From Patiria pectinifera (taxonomy: Eukaryota; Echinodermata; Asteroidea; Valvatida; Asterinidae), in NCBI GenBank assembly GCA_029964075.1, contig CM057135.1, positions 11,434,863 to 11,498,862 of the forward strand: a DNA stretch of 64,000 nt, given 5' to 3'. Position 1 is the stretch's first letter. Each line of letters begins with the position of its first letter. The position numbers were made by a program, and so were the translations under genes. The notes beneath the pieces are model-generated. The model made no database searches, was not told the DNA's origin, and worked only from the letters and a program-made list of their open reading frames with translations. Shown here in pieces: positions 53,980 to 64,000 of the stretch.

Positions 53980-54475
53980 GCACAATGTCCACTGCAAAGA
54001 ATTAGCACCTTTTTACCACTTGAGACGCTGTCCACATCTATTTTCTGTGACCAAATGCATTGCTGCTGTATACCCCGTTTAAAAAATACGATCACTTATG
54101 CCCATAGCCGGTAATTTTTTTTGACTTTTTTCTGTGACCAAATGCATTGCTGGATTATGTGACCAAATGCGATGCTGCTGTAAACAACGCTTAAAAATAC
54201 AATCACTTATGCCTTGGCCGTTATTTTTTCTTACACCAGCTACTGGGTCTGGTACTCTAAACTGAGTGGGAGTGGTGACATGTCCTCCGCTTCCCACGGG
54301 AAATTGAGATTAAGAGCACAGCGGTCATGAAAATCCCTTTTATTTTGTACATCGTATGGCATCAGCTTAGAGGGGCATGGTGTCGCTGGAAGAAGATTGA
54401 GAGCCAAATGATTGGTCATGTCACCTGGTCATAGAGTCCTGTTGAACAAACACCGTGCCTTTTCTGAAATTTATG
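53980..54475. repeat. Direct repeat unit A with R1 blocks
   Basis: Contains GCAAAGAATTAGCACCTTT, GTGACCAAATGCATTG, GGGTCTGGTACTCTAAACTG and GAGTGGTGACATGTCC, which recur at 54825-55035. It then has the second R1 block (GTCATGTCACCTGGTCATAG, TGTTGAACAAACACCGTGCC). GTGACCAAATGC(A/G)(A/T)TGCTG occurs three times inside it. Confidence 0.65.
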
Positions 54476-54819
54476 TGATGCCTGGATGATGTAAACATGT
54501 TATTACTGTGGTGTTATTTACCTGTGCAGCCCCAGGGTTTGTCGAGGTGAGAACTGCATTGGGGGCCGGATGGGATTGTAATCATGCTGATCATGCAGTC
54601 TTCTCATTGACGGTGAACTGATTGCAAGATCCCCACGCACCACTGTCCGCATCAGTCGACAAAACCTACAAAGAGAGGGGTTTTGATAGTTGTAAATACT
54701 TGTTGTCATGAACTTTATGGTTGACCAACATCAGGCCGAGTTGCTGCTGCTGCTAAACCAGTCATTTTGTAGACTTGTTTAGAGGCATCTGCACAAGTTA
54801 CTTAGCTGCATCTGTTCTT

Positions 54820-55035
54820 ATCAACATCTACCGCAAAGAATTAGCACCTTTTTTACCACTTGAAACGTTGTAGACATTTTGGCATAGTTTATGTGACCAA
54901 ATGCATTGGCCATTGCTGCTGTATACACTACTTCAACTACAACACCGCCAATTTCTTTTTTTATACACCAGCTATTGGGTCTGGTACTCTAAAGTGAGTG
55001 GGAGTGGTGACATGTCCCTCCGCTTCCCATGGGAA
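54820..55035. repeat. Direct repeat unit B
   Basis: Second copy of the unit at 53988-54300, in the same orientation, about 840 bp away and slightly shorter. Ends ..GGTACTCTAAAGTGAGTGGG and CATGTCCCTCCGCTTCCCA. Confidence 0.65.
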
Positions 55036-56137
55036 TAGGGGCCCTACACTACACGATCGCCCTGATATTACAATGTACATAATGACAACGTACACGTGCA
55101 AAATGGGTATACCCTTTCTACACGCTCTACACACAAAATAAACAACTTAAAAACTTGTCATGTATCTTATCTCGCCCAAATACCTCCCCGTGACATCGTA
55201 GTCCAGATTCCTAGAGGATGTTTCGGAGCAAACAAACCAAGTACAAGTTGAATTACCAAGTAACCGGGCCTCAAGCATGTCAAGTGTCCACCCACAATAT
55301 CCCGCCGTCATCTTAAAAATAGCGCCACCAATTATTTGGCTTAAGGACAGTGTGCAATGTATTTGAGGGAAATGGCGCCCTCAATATTGTTCCAACGCTG
55401 GTCCGGCCGAGCAGCGTTGGAACTTGGAGGAACTTGGAGAAACTTTGGTGTTTTTGTTTTAAAAATGCTACATTTCGATTGATTTGCGGTTCAAATGCTT
55501 AGCTGGTTGTTATTTATGAAGAGTTTGGGTTGGAAACACCTTAGAAAGTCACAAATAGAGGTCGATAGTGTGAGCACCTTAGGGCACAGATCGATATTTT
55601 CCAGGGAGTGCCTGTGGGGCCGGCCTTAATTGCGCCAGTGCGCACAGCGGTCGGTCAACTTGGCGGTCCGTTCCCGGTGACGTGCCGCCAGCGAGCGTTT
55701 TGTTCCGTTTGTGTGTGTGTTTTTTTAATGACATTTGTCAATCTCGCGCGACTCTATGTCCCCACCTTTCATTCTTTAGTTTATTTTACGCCAAAGCCAT
55801 GTAAATCGATGGTTTTTTTTTAATTGCAACTGTCATTATTTACGTAAGATTGTGTTGTTTTAAGTACGGATTATATGTTCAAAGCTACTAAAATTAAGTT
55901 GTGTTTTTGTTCAGTTTGTGCCGGGATATGTTTGAAAATGATGCCCTTCCGGTCTTCCTTTTGTTCTGTTAGGGGGGTGGGTGGTGTTTAATCCTTTAAA
56001 AGATGTTGCGATGAAATGTTTGTTCAATTAAATTTAAAGACAATCAATCCAAGACTGCCGCGAATGGCACATTTATTTGCAGTATTTTTGTCACATTGAA
56101 TTAGCTGTGGAAATGTGTTTGCGTCTTGGATACCGTG
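55036..56137. other. Intergenic stretch before the gypsy element
   Basis: No gene recognised. GC-rich and CpG-containing between 55395 and 55700, AT-rich after. Confidence 0.35.
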
Positions 56138-56286
56138 TGTAATATTGTATCATAGGCACTCCATACGTATGTACCTGATGACAACACAGGTCACGGATTG
56201 ACCTCCATTCAGTTGTTGAATACACTTAACAGTCAGCCGAGAACCGTGTGTGTCTCTCTCTTCATTTCTAAACATTAGATACTACA
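56138..56286 (+). repeat. 5' LTR
   Basis: Matches 61524-61675 along its length, with shared CATAGGCACTCCATAC, TTGACCTCCATTCAGTTGTT and CAGTCAGCCGAGAACCGTG. Very short for a gypsy LTR. Confidence 0.9.
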
Positions 56287-56433
56287 TGTTTGCAACGAGC
56301 AAGGGATTTTCCTTGAAATCTGAACATCTGGCATGTCTGGTAATGTACATAGACTCTTAATCTCCGGTGTACGGTAAATTAAGCAGTCATATTCGCCGTT
56401 ATTTTTCGTGAACTTTGTAACGTTTGTCTGTCA

Positions 56434-57260
56434 CGATGAACACGTTGACTCCGCCATCTTTTCCCACATTCCCCGTCAGCAGCAAGCCGACCAACGTTGG
56501 TCTCCGGTGGGAGAAGTACGTAAAAAGATTAGAGAACTTGTTTGTTGGTTTCAACATTGCAAATGACTCTCAGAAAAGAGCTCTGTTGCTTCACTACTCT
56601 GGCGAGGAAGTCAATGACATTTTTGACACCTAATTGGCGAACACCGGATCCGACTATGACAGTGCAAAGAAGGCACTAAATGAACAATTCAACCCATCGA
56701 AAAACACAGAATTCGAGCGGTACACCTTCCGCCAGTCCAAGCAGCAACCAAGTGAGACCATTGCACAGTACCACACACGACTCCAACGTCTAGCAACCCA
56801 TTGTGGGTTCCCAGAAAATGACAATGAAATAAAGTCGCAAATAATCCAGACATGCTCGTCGAACAAACTTCGTCGATATGCACTCCGTGAACAATCTCTC
56901 GTGCTTGTACTACTCCTCAAGACTGCTCGACCATACGAGGCTGCAGACAGTCATGCTGCTAAAATGGAACACTCAGCAACTCCATCAACTGTGAACAAAG
57001 TCGAGGTTAAGGAGCCAACGCAAACTGGCCCCTGCCCCTCTTGTGCACGCCGTTCCAACGCTACTGCACAACAGCCAAAGTACAACAGAGGACATCAACA
57101 GCTAAGACGCCCCCAGCAGTGGCAGTCAAACCAGTCGAGATCGCGCACTTGTCGCAACTAAGGTGGCCGTTACCCACACAGCAAAGACAGAGACTGTCCA
57201 GCAAAAGGCCAAACCTGTCACGCCTGCGGTAAGCAAAATCATTTTGCTAAATACTGTATG
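56434..57260 (+). pseudogene. gag of the gypsy element
   Basis: Starts MNTLTPPSFPTFPVSS and shows the capsid-type pattern GLRWEKYVKRLENLFVGFNI, RALLLHYSGEEV, then FERYTFRQSKQQPSETIAQY, RLQRLATHCGF and a zinc knuckle CHACGKQNHFAKYC near 57213-57255. It would form the particle and package the RNA. Not intact. Confidence 0.75.
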
Positions 57261-57379
57261 AGCTCAGCCAGACCCCAACAAAGGTCTAACATTCACGCAG
57301 TCGATACCAGTCCTCCAGACAATAGTAATGGTAGTGATGCCCAACCCCAGAGCTTCCACCAGCCAACAGTGAATATGCA

Positions 57380-58410
57380 TTTTACCTCCGTTCACCAACT
57401 TTGACCAAGCCAATGGTCACTGTGTCCATCAACAACAGTCCAGTGCAAACTGTGATAGATACAGGCGCTTCCGTCTTGTTGATGAGTCTCAACACCTTCA
57501 ACACCCTGCAACCACGTCCCCAGCTCCATGCACGCACGATCTCAGTATACTCAGTATTTAAGCAACCCTTCGTGATCTTCAGGGTGTTATCAACATCAGT
57601 GATGACATTCTTGTCTTTGGGAGTACGCAGGAAGAACACGACACTCGTCTGAAGGCCTGCCTCCAACGCCTTCGTGAGGCCAATCTCACCCTAAATCGCG
57701 ACAAGTGCGAATTCAACGTTCCACAAGTCAACTACTTCGGACACATGTGGAGTTGCTCCTGACCCGCAAAAAAATCAGAGCAATTCAATCCGTCACGGAG
57801 CCTCAGAATGTTTCTGAGCTACGCAGCTTCCTCGGTATGGTAAACTACTGTGGCCGCTTCATACCTGACCACGCGACCATATCATCCCCCCTTCGCGACC
57901 TGACCAAAACTGCCAGTCCATGGGGAAAGGACTACTGCACAGTCTGGTGCATTCGCGCTCATCAAGCAACGCATAACTGAATGCTGCACTATGGCATACT
58001 TCAATCCCACTAACAAAACTGAACTACTCGTCGACGCTAGTCCAGTGGGATTAAGTGCCAGGCTCACACAACGAGACTCGCGCAACAACACATCCGTTGT
58101 AGCTCTTGCCAGCAGAGCCCTCACCCCAGTTGAACAAAGGTACTCACAAACTGAACGCGAGGCACTAGCCACAACGTTGGCAGTCACCCACTTTCATCTG
58201 TACCTGTATGGTGGTCCATTTGAGGTCATCACGGATCACAAGCCCTTAGTGACATTGTTCAACAGTTGCACCTCCAAGCATCCTCTCCGTCTCGAGCGAT
58301 GGATTTTGAAACTCCAGGCATGTAGCTACTCAGTTGTGTATCGTCCCGGCAAACACAACCCAGTTGACTATATGTCCAGACACCCGCAGAGAGTGAGCCA
58401 GTCACCTGTT
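57380..58410 (+). pseudogene. Protease, RT remains and RNase H of the gypsy element
   Basis: The protease is marked by TVIDTGASVLLMS. RT remains include a DDILVFG-type box and LRSFLGMVNYCGRFIPDHA. RNase H shows LLVDASPVGLSARL, YSQTEREALATTLAVTHFHL, ITDHKPLVTLF and LERWILKLQACSYSVVYRPG. The set is incomplete and not open throughout. Confidence 0.75.
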
Positions 58411-58890
58411 AGCCTTTAGTCAAGTCCCACGCGCTTACCCGGACACGTGACGCACCCCGGATGCTGACACGTAAAAAGACTTGGACGAGCGGCGTAGCCG
58501 CGAGGGCCTTTACCATCTCGTAGAGAACGCTTATGTTTTTCTTTACATTTGTCTACCGATTTGGTAGACATGCATAATGCATTACCTGTTGTGAATTGAC
58601 CAATGAAAATGCAGCATTACTAAACGTAAATCATGCAGCCGTCGTCTGGCGCCAGACAGCCATGGCGCGGCGCGCGTGCTGTTGCTGGTAACCGCAAACC
58701 ACCGTTAGATGATTGGTTTAAATGGCTTGATTTATATTACGTGAATAAATGAATAAGTGATTAGTTCCACGAGATAGTAAAGGCCCTCGCGGCTTTGCCG
58801 CTTGTGCTAGTCATTTTACGGGCCAGCATCCAGGGTGCGTTACGTGTCCGGATGGTCCGGGTATAGGCGCGTGGGACTTGACTAAAGGCT
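58411..58890. mobile_element. 480-bp MITE inserted in the gypsy element, MULE-like
   Basis: Both ends begin AGCCTTTAGTCAAGTCCCAC (right end read in reverse complement) and stay similar for about 100 bp, through GGACACGT(G/A)ACGCACCC and GCCGCGAGGGCC. AGTCACCTGT stands on both sides (58400-58409 and 58891-58900), a 10-bp target duplication. Long inverted repeats with a 9-11-bp duplication point to Mutator-like elements. No coding capacity. Confidence 0.85.
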
Positions 58891-58929
58891 AGTCACCTGT
58901 CAGTGAACAAACAATCGCTGAAGCACACG

Positions 58930-59845
58930 TCAACTTCATAGCCGATCACTCAGTGACGAAACATGTCACTCGCGCTGAAATCGCTGACGCAACTACCCGC
59001 GATCCAACTTTCCGATTCTGCATGGCAGCGGTTGAACACGGTAACTGGGATGAACTCCTCGCTAACGCAGACAAACAGCTGGAAACCGAGCTGACCAGTT
59101 TCCACAATGTACGTGATGAACTCACAGTGTCTCAAGATCGCCAACTCCTCATGCGCGACCATCGCCTTGTCATACCTCAAACACCCCGTAAGCGAATCGT
59201 TGATATCGCGCACGAAGGACACCAGGGCATCACCAAAACAAAAGCCCTCCTCCGCGAAAAAGTCTGGTTTCCGTCCATCGATCGCATAGCTGAGGCAACA
59301 ATCCGGGAATGTCTACCCTGCCAAGCAAACACAATCGAACACACCAAAGAACCATTTGCTTGTAGTCATAAATGACTATTCACGCTTCCCAGAGGTAGAA
59401 ATCGTGTCGTCAACATTAGCCCAGCAGGTGATCCCCAAGCTTGATCGCATCTTCTCAAGTTTCGGTGTCCCAAACATCGTCCGCACAGACAATGGTCCGC
59501 CCTTCAACAGTCGCGAATTTTCCAACTTCGCCCAATACCTTGGATTCAACCATCGCAGAGTTACCCCTCGTTGGCCTCAAGCAAACGGTGAAGTCGAACG
59601 ATTCATGAAAACTCTCAAAAAAGCATACCGCTCTGCATTCACCGAAAAGAAACCATGGAAACAGGAACTGTACAAATTCCTTCGCAACTATCGCGCTACA
59701 CCACATTCGACAACCGGTGTTTCACCTGCCAAACTCTTCTTTTTAGCAGATCATTCCAAAGACGCTTACCCGAACCAGAGTTCACTTCATTGCCACAACA
59801 CGCACCTGTCCAAGACCGCAACCAGCATAAGAAGTCCCAGATGAA
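58930..59845 (+). pseudogene. Integrase of the gypsy element, zinc-finger and core region
   Basis: The HHCC-type zinc finger is seen as H..H with CLPCQ (IAHEGHQGITKTKALLREKV; ATIRECLPCQAN). The core has VINDYSRFPEVE (first Asp), IVRTDNGPPFNS (second) and NGEVERFMKTLKKAY (Glu), then a NYRATPHSTTGVSPAKL block. It is the last pol domain, as usual for gypsy. The frame is not continuous. Confidence 0.8.
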
Positions 59846-59854
59846 AACCTATGC

Positions 59855-60108
59855 ATGGGCGTCGCGAGAGGGCAAGGGGCACCCCCGGAAAAGCAAAAAA
59901 AAAAAAAAAAAAAAGGAAGAAAAAAAGAAAAAAGGGAAAGAAAAAGAGGCACGAAGACAAAGTGGTGTAAATTTAATGAGTTGGGGGGGGGCAAAATGTC
60001 CCTGTCCCCCTCTAAAACTGATAAATCGAGAATGTGTTGAGAAATACAAGCATTTTTTGGCCAAAATTTTTTTTGCCCCCCTCTAGAAAAAATCCTGGCG
60101 ACGCCCAT
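59855..60108. mobile_element. 254-bp MITE inserted in the integrase tail
   Basis: Ends are ATGGGCGTCGC and its inverted copy GCGACGCCCAT. Inside are an A-rich tract and G/C runs. ACCTATGC precedes the left end (59847-59854) and recurs four bases after the right end (60113-60120), probably the target duplication of 8 bp or a little more. The superfamily is not clear. Confidence 0.75.
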
Positions 60109-60112
60109 GATT

Positions 60113-60382
60113 ACCTATGCCGACAATCGCGGTACTACTGGAGTCAAAGACATTGACTTTGGTGACCATGTTCTCGTCCGTCGTCATGGACATGTCCCCA
60201 AACACATGTCACCTTACATCCCACAACCCTACACCGCGACAAGTAAGCGTGGATCGCTAATCAGAGCTCAACGCAACACGCACACAATCACACGCAACTC
60301 ATTCTACTTCAAGAAATACACAGGCCCGATACCACAACACCCTTACAGTGATGATGAAAGCGACATTGTCACCGCTTCCTAG
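60113..60382 (+). pseudogene. Integrase C-terminal tail of the gypsy element
   Basis: After the MITE the pol frame shows DIDFGDHVLVRRHG (SH3-like C-terminal domain) and ends with a TRNSFYFKKY-type tail and a stop at about 60380. Confidence 0.7.
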
Positions 60383-60411
60383 GATACACCACCCCAGCCA
60401 AACCAGCCCCA

Positions 60412-60960
60412 ACAATACAATACAATACAATACAATCAAGTCATTTATATAGCGCTCTTACTCAAAAATGGTTTCACAGCGCTGAACAATAAATAAATCA
60501 CAAAAAAAAATATGCTGAACATTAACAAGAAAATTATGAAAACATGAATCTCAATCAAATAAATATGTCTTAAGGGTCTTTCGAAAGACATCCAAGGAAG
60601 GACACAGTCGGATGTGCTGCGGGAGATCATTCCAGAGCCGAGGTGCATGTGCCTGGAATGCATTGTCACCAGCTACGGTAGATGTTCTGGGCACATGGAG
60701 CAGGGTCGTGTCCTGACTGGAGCGGAGGCCAGGTCTTGCAGAGTGATGCGGCATGATGAGAGAGTCAAGATAGCTCGGAGCTTTGTTGTGAAGACACTTG
60801 TAAACAAGAGTCAGGATTTTGAATACAATACGTTGCTTGATGGGTAGCCAGTGTAGGTGTTTCAACAAGGGAGTGACGTGATCGCGTTTTTTCGCCTTGA
60901 AGATTAGTTTTGCTGCACGATTTTGTACCCAACGTCGCAATCCACCCAGCAATCGTCAGC
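60412..60960 (-). mobile_element. LINE, CR1/L2-type, 5'-truncated
   Basis: On the minus strand, 60952 to 60551 encodes the typical end of a CR1/L2-group reverse transcriptase: RRWVQNRAAKLIFKAKKRDH, LLKHLHWLPIKQRIVFKILT, YKCLHNKAPSYL, and PRLWNDLPQHIR with FRKTLKTYLF. The 3' end has GCGCTATATAAATGA and then (ATTGT)n, seen on plus as repeated ACAAT at 60412-60436. All of the endonuclease and most of the RT are missing at the 5' side. It lies between integrase and the 3' LTR of the gypsy element. Confidence 0.85.
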
Positions 60961-61523
60961 CACCCCCACACATACGTGACTTTATGTCGTAAATCATGAC
61001 AAAACTCTGACAACGTGAACAGAAATAACACTTATGCTGAGATCCAAACTCCAAAAAAAAATATTTTGGTTTTACTCAAAAAAAATTGTCACCCACTTAC
61101 CATAAATTTTGGCTTTATTGTTTTCATTTATGTTGAAACACGCTAAATTTCTGCAAAGTAGCTGGTAAGTTCACAATAATCCTCACAGCCAAAAAGAAGG
61201 AGGAAAGGAATGTATCCTTAAACAGTGTTTTTGTTTTGTTAAATTGCTTGTTACTAAAGTTGTATTGCTAAATTTAAAAGTTGATTGAGATTGAGAAAGA
61301 AACAATCTCCCTCCTAATGTTATTAATTAGTTTGGTTCTATAATAGTTGACACAAAAAGACAAAACTAAAGAAAGGCACTAGCACAGGAAGTATTGCATG
61401 TGACAAAACCCATACTTTCTCATTTTAATGCTTCTCTATAAACACATGTTTAAAATATGCCCAATACACCATTGCAAAACTTAAATTGCATTTTGGACTT
61501 TTAGCAAGCAAGGTGGAAAGGGT
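60961..61523. other. Gypsy 3' non-coding stretch
   Basis: AT-rich sequence between the LINE and the 3' LTR with no coding signal, ending in the polypurine tract. Confidence 0.5.
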
Positions 61524-61675
61524 TGTAATATTGTATCATAGGCACTCCATACATACCGGTATGTACCTGATGACATCGCAGGTCACAGATTGACCTCCAT
61601 TCAGTTGTTGAATACACTTAACAGTCAGCCGAGAACCGTGAGTGTGTCTCCATTCATTCCCAAACATTAGATACA
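61524..61675 (+). repeat. 3' LTR
   Basis: Preceded by a polypurine tract. Differs from the 5' copy by a small insertion (ACATACCGGT region) and scattered substitutions. Confidence 0.9.
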
Positions 61676-64000
61676 TCGTGTTCCAATTAAGTGTTGTTTT
61701 GGTCACATGTCAAATGAACTTTTACGACATTTCATGTTTTTTTTTATAATAAAGCCAGATAAACTTTCCAATAGGAAAACCTAATTCAAATTTGTTCACT
61801 TTGTTTTTGAAAATATGTCCCTTTTAATTTGTTAATGGTTTGTTTATTACTTTAATTTATTGGGAAAAAAACCTTAATCACTGGAAACTAGTTTTTGATA
61901 AAAAATTTAAAAGAACATAAATGTAAGAATACGGTTTTTATATTTCACATAAATGTGTTGAAATTAATTAAGTATTACATACTACAGCCAACTACAATAT
62001 TAATGATTATTTGCACAGTTTCCTTGGCAATCATTTCTTCCGTCTTAAAACTTTAAAGTTTCTTTCCTTGGGTAGAAAGAACGAGAAAGTAGTAAGCACA
62101 ATTAAATGTGCGAAATAATTAGCTTTGATGTGTACATATTTGTTTTAAAAATGAACATTGATTTTTTTCCCGGTAAATAGTTCTTTTTTTTTGCTGTTGT
62201 TTTTTTGAAGATCTCCGATTTTTTTGGTAAAGGGATGTCCGACATAGTAGACAGGTGCACAGCAACAGCGCCACCATGTGGCGGTTGCTCATGTTGCCAT
62301 CGCCGTAAATTCATATGTCCTGTTGTGACCTCCATACATTTGGGGCATAAGTCAAGTGCATTAGGGGAAAAGCAGCAACGTGGCAAGATGGTAATTGTCT
62401 GTAATTATACATCGTCCTCTTGATCTCCTGTCCCTTCCGCCATCTCTAATTAGAAAATAATGCGTCCAAAGTGTATAAATATATTTTGTAAAACAAGCTC
62501 GAACTTTATATTACCCAAAACTACATGTATGTATTTATGCCTTGTCACATAATGAAATGAGATGTGGTAAAAATAATAAAGAATGAATGAATTTGTACCC
62601 ATCCGAACCTGGAAAGTAACGCAGAGCCCGTTACATACTGCGTCGCTCGGCACCAATTGCAATAAGGTATCCATGTCATAAAACTTTGGCAGGCCTAGTA
62701 AATAGGGCCTATAAGTATTACTTTTATAGGCCTATTATAATAATTTGGGAGGCTAATCATTCTTACTGGCAGCTGGGATGCTGAATTAGGTCGGTCCGCT
62801 GGCACGTAAATTTGGCATGAAAGGCGCCTATGGCTGTCGGCCGCATTGGCATGATTGACCCTAGTTTATGACCACGGAATACAGCCTGAGATCGAAAGTG
62901 CCTATACTGCTACTACCCAGTAGGTAGGCCCAGTACAGTAGGTCCTACTTAAATGCGTCAACAAGCGTCCACAACAAGCAAGCTTCAACTGGCATCAACA
63001 AACTTCAACGGTTGTCAACCCAGCGTCAACCAATTTTGTAAATGTTTGGAAGTGGATATATTGCCGGTGGCAATCCCTATCAACAGAGGGCGCTGTACTC
63101 TCTATGATAGGGCCGAATTGTAATATATTAGATTATGTCATGTGTGACAATTTGTCATGTGGGGCTACATTACGATTGACCAGGCCGTGTGATTCCCCCC
63201 TCCTCTTTTCTCGGAATAACTCTCCCACTTGCAATTTGTGATTTTTATGTCCTTTTTATAAATTTCTTCTCAACCAGGACAAGGGAAAAGCCTCTCTGAA
63301 AGAAGACGCCATGAAGGGAGGGTGATTTGGATACCGCTGTTGCTTATCAGATGCAGACAGGTGTTTCATTACTAAAGAGAAGCGTTGCTTAGGAAAAGCT
63401 TTGTTTTCTATCAGGGTTTGATCTTTGTTGCCTTGATATTGCTAATCCTGATCCTAACTGACGTTTCCACCCTCCCAGATGCCTTTGTCATGTAGCCTTT
63501 GTTGATGCATGCCACGGGCAAGAACATTCTTTTTCATGATAACTGTTTTGTTATTCATCGCATAGCTCCGCAGCCACGCTGATCAGGCCGTTCTTCGCAT
63601 AGATGGTTAACTGATTGAAGAGATCCCCACGCACAAAGAGAGGTTTGTTTAATGTTTGTAAATGTCTTTTGACAAATATGTGCTGGCCATGTAACCATGT
63701 AGTTTAGCCCTCTTGCAGAACAGCTACGGGTTTCGGCAACCCTGACGGGATTCGGAGATGGGAGCGTCCTGGGGCTGTTGAAGACTGAGCTCAATCTTCC
63801 GCACCTGACGGAGATGCGGTGTTACCATCCAGCCCTGATGCATCCCCGACCACCAGAGGCTCGTTCTGCCGAGTCGCAGGGGCTTCTTTTGGCATCTCTA
63901 ATTTTTTCTGCACCTGGCAATTTAAACATATTTTGTCTGAAAATAATTTTCATTTTGGTGTGAAAACTGATTTTTTATTATTTTATACCTCACATAGGTT
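61676..64000. other. Intergenic stretch to the window end
   Basis: No gene recognised. Near 62955-63035 words like CTTCAAC/CGTCAAC recur as a decayed repeat. At 63600-63640 TTAACTGATTGAAGAGATCCCC ACGCA resembles a stretch near 54610, so the dispersed repeats of 53.7-55 kb have a relative here. Confidence 0.35.

Larger units (their letters stand above)
56138..61675 (+). mobile_element. Ty3/gypsy LTR retrotransposon with nested insertions
   Basis: LTRs of about 150 bp (56138-56286, 61524-61675) start TGTAATATTG and end near TAGATA..CA. A purine tract (AAGGTGGAAAGGG) precedes the right LTR, and the flanks CCGTG and TCGTG look like a 5-bp target duplication with one change. Parts in the usual gypsy order: gag, protease, remains of RT, RNase H, integrase. 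Two MITEs and a LINE have inserted. The LTRs differ at roughly ten positions, so it is moderately old, and its genes carry several breaks. Confidence 0.85.

Overview
The window is a repeat-rich stretch of a marine invertebrate nuclear genome. It has split genes with consensus splice sites, tRNA-derived SINEs, MITEs, minisatellites, LINE and LTR elements and a Polinton/Maverick. A deuterostome (echinoderm, hemichordate or cephalochordate) is my best guess, because the Gmr1-like retrotransposon at the left edge belongs to a group described from deuterostomes. The species cannot be read from the sequence. I see no clearly intact conserved host gene, and almost every coding region belongs to a mobile element or a decayed multicopy family.

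Layout. 1-4.2 kb: right part of a Ty3/gypsy element with integrase before reverse transcriptase (Gmr1-like) and a long LTR. 5.0-8.5 kb: a 424-bp MITE, two tRNA-derived SINE copies and a 165-bp tandem repeat. 8.8-13.5 kb: two decayed multicopy genes, one of the 'GFHAITGSDTT' family (minus) and one integrase-core gene with an intron (plus). 15-16.9 kb: dispersed repeats and a minisatellite. 18.2-20.3 kb: a decayed SAM/HECT (G2E3-like) gene (minus). 24.1-25.1 kb: a short hAT-like element keeping a zinc-finger N-terminus.

27.75-33.02 kb: a complete-looking 5269-bp DNA transposon. It has 33-bp terminal inverted repeats, an ATAT target duplication and a five-exon gene whose exons add up to an uninterrupted 737-codon frame for a DUF7869-like protein with three candidate catalytic aspartates.

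33.8-53.7 kb: an LTR retrotransposon on the minus strand, with a gag, protease and partial RT and an unusual SGNH-hydrolase-like ORF before gag. A 16.6-kb Polinton (36291-52882) sits inside that ORF, bounded by about 257-bp inverted repeats and a 5-bp duplication CACCG. The Polinton carries integrase, protein-primed DNA polymerase B, packaging ATPase, major capsid protein and a putative minor capsid or fibre-like protein. It also has several small membrane proteins and a TFIIB-like zinc-ribbon/cyclin protein. Many of its genes share a TATATTAAA motif right before the start codon. Its right end carries 12 tandem hairpins. The polymerase and one other gene are broken, so it is a fossil, though a recent one judging by its nearly identical ends.

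53.7-64 kb: dispersed repeats, then a second Ty3/gypsy element (56138-61675) with about 150-bp LTRs. Two MITEs and a 5'-truncated LINE have inserted into it. The last 2.3 kb holds no recognisable gene.
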